A stretch of DNA of 17,000 nt from an uncultured Sutterella sp. GTDB lineage: Bacteria; Pseudomonadota; Gammaproteobacteria; Burkholderiales; Burkholderiaceae_F. Location: positions 1 through 17,000 of the forward strand of contig USBS01000029.1 of assembly GCA_900552915.1 (NCBI GenBank), read 5' to 3'. Position 1 is the first letter of the stretch. Each line of letters begins with the position of its first letter. The notes beneath the pieces are model-generated. The model was not told the DNA's origin. It worked only from the letters and a program-made list of their open reading frames with translations, and did no database searches. A program made the position numbers and the translations under genes. Shown one piece after another: positions 14,391 to 17,000 of this stretch.

Positions 14391-14810
14391 ATGGCAACGA
14401 AAAAACCTTTGACCGAACAAGAGCTCTTGGCTATGTCCGACAAGGACTACATGAACGACCAGCAGCTTGAGTTTTTCCGCAATCGTCTTACGCAGATGGA
14501 GGCCGAACTGCGCCACAACGCCGGGCAAACGACCGAAAATCTGCGTGAATCGACCGTCGTCCCCGATCCGGCCGATCGTGCCACGATCGAAGAGGAGCAC
14601 GCACTTGAGTTGCGCACTCGCGACCGTGAACGCAAGCTTCTGAAGAAGGTGCAGGCGGCGATCAAGCGCATCGACGAAGGCGAATACGGCTACTGCGAAG
14701 AAACGGGCGAACCGATCGGTGTGCGTCGTTTGTTGGCGCGCCCGACCGCGACTCTTTCGCTTGAAGCGCAGGAACGCCGCGAAATCAAGCAAAAGATGTT
14801 CGGCGACTGA
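14391..14810 (+). CDS. dksA: RNA polymerase-binding transcription factor DksA, one-cysteine type
   Basis: DksA enters the RNA polymerase secondary channel and, with ppGpp, controls rRNA and amino-acid promoters. The 139-residue protein has the N-terminal SDKDYMN segment, a long coiled coil with the functional tip VVPDPADRAT (56-65; Asp59, Asp62, Ala64 match the essential DxxDxA tip) and LELRTRDRERKLLKKVQ. The C-terminal globular region GYCEETGEPIGVRRLLARPTATLSLEAQE keeps the zinc-finger framework but only Cys102; the other three zinc cysteines are replaced. This is the zinc-independent style known from alpha- and betaproteobacteria. The ATG at 14391 gives the usual length; an in-frame ATG at 14337 would add 18 unconserved residues and cannot be excluded. 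Confidence 0.96.
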   Translation: MATKKPLTEQELLAMSDKDYMNDQQLEFFRNRLTQMEAELRHNAGQTTENLRESTVVPDPADRATIEEEHALELRTRDRERKLLKKVQAAIKRIDEGEYGYCEETGEPIGVRRLLARPTATLSLEAQERREIKQKMFGD

Positions 14811-14893
14811 TCGAAACGATCGGTACGAGACATTTGCATTCGGGTCCGAGCCATTCTCGGGCCTGGGTGTTTGCGCAGCCGAGTCGACGGCTG
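14807..14893 (+). other. Series of hairpins between dksA and its terminator
   Basis: Three stems can be drawn: CTGATCG-AAA-CGATCGG (14807-14823, overlapping the dksA stop, one G-U pair), GGTCCGAG-CCATT-CTCGGGCC (14843-14863, one G-U pair) and CAGCCG-AGTCGA-CGGCTG (14876-14893, perfect). The terminator follows at 14898. Together they fill the 3' untranslated region of dksA. Confidence 0.5.
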
Positions 14894-14897
14894 AATG

Positions 14898-14923
14898 AAG
14901 GAGGCGTACCGGCCTCCTTTTTT
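14898..14923 (+). terminator. Rho-independent terminator after dksA
   Basis: AAGGAGGC (14898-14905) pairs perfectly with GCCTCCTT (14912-14919) around a 6-nt loop, with a T-run through 14923. It implies that hslVU needs its own promoter in the 53 nt that follow, or read-through; I see no convincing sigma-70 or sigma-32 site there. Confidence 0.88.
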
Positions 14924-14976
14924 ATCCGGATTGGCCGAAGGTGGTGCAAATCCGAATGTTTACGAAGAGGAAGGGC

Positions 14977-15516
14977 ATGGAACAGTTTCACGGAACGACC
15001 ATTGTGTGCGTGCGCCGCGGCAGCACGGTCACGATGGGCGGAGACGGACAGGTGACGCTTGGCAATGTTGTGTTTAAGGCAACCGCACGCAAAGTTCGCC
15101 GCATCTACCACGACCGCATTCTTGTGGGGTTTGCCGGTGCGACGGCCGACGCTTTTACGCTGGTGGAACGTTTTGAGGGCGAACTTGAAAAGCATTCGGG
15201 CAACCTGATGCGAGCAGCGGTGGAGCTTGCCAAACTCTGGCGCACCGACCGCATGCTGCGCCATCTCGAGGCGATGATGATTGTGGCCGACAAGGAAGCC
15301 ACGCTCGTCCTTTCGGGAAACGGCGACGTGATCGAACCCGAAGGCGGCATCGCCGCCATCGGCTCGGGCGGCAGCTACGCGCTTTCAGCTGCCCGTGCTC
15401 TGAAGGAGCACACTGAAATGGACCCCGAGGCGATTGTGAAGGCGGCCCTGGACATTGCCGGCGACATCTGCATCTATACCAACCGCAATCAGACGATCGA
15501 AACTCTGCAGGCCTGA
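14977..15516 (+). CDS. hslV: ATP-dependent protease subunit HslV with a short propeptide
   Basis: HslV is the proteasome-like peptidase ring of the HslUV protease. The N-terminal nucleophile is the first Thr of G-TTIVCVRRG, here Thr7, preceded by M-E-Q-F-H-G; in E. coli only Met precedes it. Lys39 equals catalytic Lys33 of the mature enzyme, and GGDGQVTLGN and VGFAGATADAF are family signatures. The precursor is 179 residues and the mature form would be 173, matching the family. The start at 14977 is supported by a strong GAGGAAGG Shine-Dalgarno site just upstream; the longer open frame from 14941 would add 12 unconserved residues. hslU follows after 28 nt as an operon partner. The Gly-Thr junction resembles self-cleaved proteasome beta-subunit propeptides. 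Confidence 0.97.
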   Translation: MEQFHGTTIVCVRRGSTVTMGGDGQVTLGNVVFKATARKVRRIYHDRILVGFAGATADAFTLVERFEGELEKHSGNLMRAAVELAKLWRTDRMLRHLEAMMIVADKEATLVLSGNGDVIEPEGGIAAIGSGGSYALSAARALKEHTEMDPEAIVKAALDIAGDICIYTNRNQTIETLQA

Positions 15517-15544
15517 TCGTCAGTAAAAAACAGAATTTTCAGAT

Positions 15545-16894
15545 ATGAACGAAACCGACCGCTCTATGCTCACGCCGCGCGAGATCGTGAGTGAACTTGA
15601 CAAGTACATCGTGGGGCAGCAAGACGCCAAGCGTGCAGTAGCCGTGGCGCTTCGGAATCGCTGGCGCCGCAGCCGCGTGCCCGAACCTCTGCACTCCGAA
15701 ATTACTCCGAAGAATATTCTCATGATCGGTCCCACGGGCGTGGGCAAAACCGAGATTGCCCGACGTTTGGCCAAGCTCACCGACGCTCCCTTCGTTAAAA
15801 CCGAAGCGACGAAGTTCACCGAAGTGGGTTATGTGGGCCGCAATGTCGAATCCATTGTGCGCGATCTGATGCAGGCGGGTATCAAGCTGATGGAAGCGCA
15901 GCAGAAAAAACGCGTGATGACGCGTGCCCGCGAACTGGCCGAAGAGCGCGTACTGGATCTTCTTCTGCCGCCTCCTGCTCCTGTGGAAGGCCAGAGCACT
16001 CCTGTTCCTGTGGAAGGGGCAGCTCGTCGACGCTTCCGCGAAGATCTGCGTGCCGGACGTTTGGACGATAAAACCGTGGAAGCCGACGTGGCGAGCACGG
16101 CGCCGGTTTTCAATATGATCGGGCCGGAAGGCATGGATGATCTTGAAAATCAGCTGCAGAGCGTTTTCGACAAGATCAACGCGCAGCGTCGAGAAAAGAA
16201 GCGCCTCAAGATTAAGGAAGTGATGGAGATCTACACCGACGAGGAGGCGGGAAAACTCATCGATCACGAAGATCTCACTCGCCGCGCAATCGAGAGCGTG
16301 GAAAACAACGGCATTGTCTTCATCGACGAAATCGACAAGATTGCCGGCGGTGCCGAACGGCACGGCTCGGGAGATGTTTCCCGCGAAGGCGTGCAGCGCG
16401 ATCTGCTCCCCCTGATCGAAGGAACTTCGGTCAAGACCAAGTACGGCTGGGTGAAGACCGATCATGTGCTGTTCATCTGCTCGGGAGCTTTCCACTTGTC
16501 CAAGCCTTCGGATCTTGTGCCCGAACTGCAGGGTCGTTTGCCGATCCGAGTGGAACTGAAGAGCCTGACTGAAGAGGACTTCGAGCGAATTCTGACGCAG
16601 ACCGACGCTTCCGTCGTCAAACAGTACGAGGCTCTTCTGGGGGCGGACGGAGCCAAGCTCACGTTTACGCCCGAGGCGATCAAGGCGATTGCGCACTACG
16701 CCTACGAACTGAACGAACGTACGGAAAACATCGGGGCACGGCGTCTTTACACCGTGATGGAAAAACTGCTTGAAGAAGTGAGCTTTGACGCCGGTTGCCG
16801 CAGCACGATGGAAGTAACGATCGACGAAGCCTATGTGCGCGAACGTCTGGATACGTTGGCGGGCAATCAGGATCTGTCGCGCTACGTTCTCTAG
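15545..16894 (+). CDS. hslU: ATP-dependent protease ATPase subunit HslU
   Basis: HslU is the AAA+ unfoldase that feeds substrates to HslV. The 449-residue protein has Walker A GPTGVGKT (62-69), the pore loop GYVG (95-98), an inserted I-domain (about 110-245), Walker B IVFIDE (257-262), sensor-2 GARR (397-400), and the C-terminal DLSRYVL tail that docks into HslV. The start MNETDRSMLTPREIV fits the family. Length is close to E. coli HslU (443). The I-domain carries a proline-rich stretch made of two 9-residue units (about 142-159) from a DNA duplication. It is the second gene of hslVU, and a strong terminator follows 29 nt after the stop. Confidence 0.98.
   Translation: MNETDRSMLTPREIVSELDKYIVGQQDAKRAVAVALRNRWRRSRVPEPLHSEITPKNILMIGPTGVGKTEIARRLAKLTDAPFVKTEATKFTEVGYVGRNVESIVRDLMQAGIKLMEAQQKKRVMTRARELAEERVLDLLLPPPAPVEGQSTPVPVEGAARRRFREDLRAGRLDDKTVEADVASTAPVFNMIGPEGMDDLENQLQSVFDKINAQRREKKRLKIKEVMEIYTDEEAGKLIDHEDLTRRAIESVENNGIVFIDEIDKIAGGAERHGSGDVSREGVQRDLLPLIEGTSVKTKYGWVKTDHVLFICSGAFHLSKPSDLVPELQGRLPIRVELKSLTEEDFERILTQTDASVVKQYEALLGADGAKLTFTPEAIKAIAHYAYELNERTENIGARRLYTVMEKLLEEVSFDAGCRSTMEVTIDEAYVRERLDTLAGNQDLSRYVL
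15972..16017 (+). repeat. Tandem 27-bp duplication in the HslU I-domain
   Basis: CTCCTG-C-TCCTGTGGAAGG (15972-15990) recurs at 15999-16017 with one mismatch in 19 bases, at a period of 27 bp (9 codons). The copies are in frame and encode PPAPVEGQS and TPVPVEGAA, a Pro/Val/Glu/Gly-rich linker. Confidence 0.85.
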
Positions 16895-16923
16895 CGAAGA
16901 ATTGCACCTTTATTGGTGTAAGT

Positions 16924-16946
16924 CGGGGCCTTCGGGCCCCGTTTTT
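16924..16946 (+). terminator. Strong rho-independent terminator after hslU
   Basis: CGGGGCC (16924-16930) pairs perfectly with GGCCCCG (16935-16941) across a stable UUCG tetraloop and is followed by TTTTT. It ends the hslVU operon. Confidence 0.95.
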
Positions 16947-17000
16947 AAAGAGATCGGCGGGCTCTTCAGGAATAATGGGGAAAAGCTAGGGTTTCCCTGA
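16947..17000 (+). other. Start of an unidentified leader region (cut by window edge)
   Basis: A good AGGA Shine-Dalgarno site (16968-16971) precedes an ATG at 16975, but the frame stops after four codons (M-G-K-S). The final bases contain the small inverted repeat AGGG-TTT-CCCT. No gene can be assigned. Confidence 0.3.

Noticed and set aside
15539..16696. Long open frame (385 codons) on the minus strand opposite hslU
   Set aside because: It lies fully antisense to a certain gene, has no recognisable domain, and is rich in His/Arg/Phe as expected from reading biased codons backward.

Overview
This is a window of dense housekeeping chromosome from a Gram-negative bacterium, most likely a betaproteobacterium of the order Burkholderiales. 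The evidence is the gene order (TPR protein–lolB–ispE–tRNA-Gln–prs–rplY, with pth and ychF close by; lipid A acyltransferase–dapF; CobW-type GTPase–dksA–hslV–hslU), an HslV with a short M-E-Q-F-H-G leader before its catalytic threonine, and a DksA with only one cysteine in its C-terminal zinc-finger region. The moderate GC content and AT-rich spacers would fit a Sutterella-like lineage, but that is a guess. I see no phage, insertion sequence, CRISPR array, toxin-antitoxin or defence locus.

Left part (1-2956). A partial kdsD runs off the left edge on the minus strand and is divergent from hslR (Hsp15). hslR converges on ychF, with a hairpin between them. ychF and pth follow one another on the minus strand.

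Middle part (2957-9984, all minus strand). In transcription order: a secreted TPR protein, lolB (4-nt ATGA overlap), ispE (2-nt gap), tRNA-Gln(UUG), a terminator touching the tRNA 3' end, prs, another terminator, rplY, two hairpins including a terminator, and a deaD-type RNA helicase followed by pth and ychF. This block serves envelope lipoprotein sorting, isoprenoid and PRPP synthesis, and translation (tRNA, ribosomal protein L25, helicase, peptidyl-tRNA hydrolase, ribosome-associated ATPase).

Right part (10113-17000, plus strand). A divergent promoter region at about 10020-10110 leads to a lipid A acyltransferase, dapF (diaminopimelate), rlmI (23S rRNA methylation) and a terminator. Then come a COG0523/CobW GTPase, dksA, a hairpin-rich spacer with a terminator, and the hslV-hslU protease pair closed by a strong UUCG-loop terminator. 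The last 50 bases look like the leader of an unseen gene.

No gene-free stretch exceeds 300 bases. The longest are 6566-6774 (prs leader), 14213-14390 (before dksA) and 14811-14976 (before hslV), all described below. I found no convincing new system. The best leads are the one-cysteine DksA beside a CobW-type GTPase, the propeptide-bearing HslV, two in-frame tandem duplications (helicase tail and HslU I-domain), and the hairpin clusters around rplY and between dksA and hslV.
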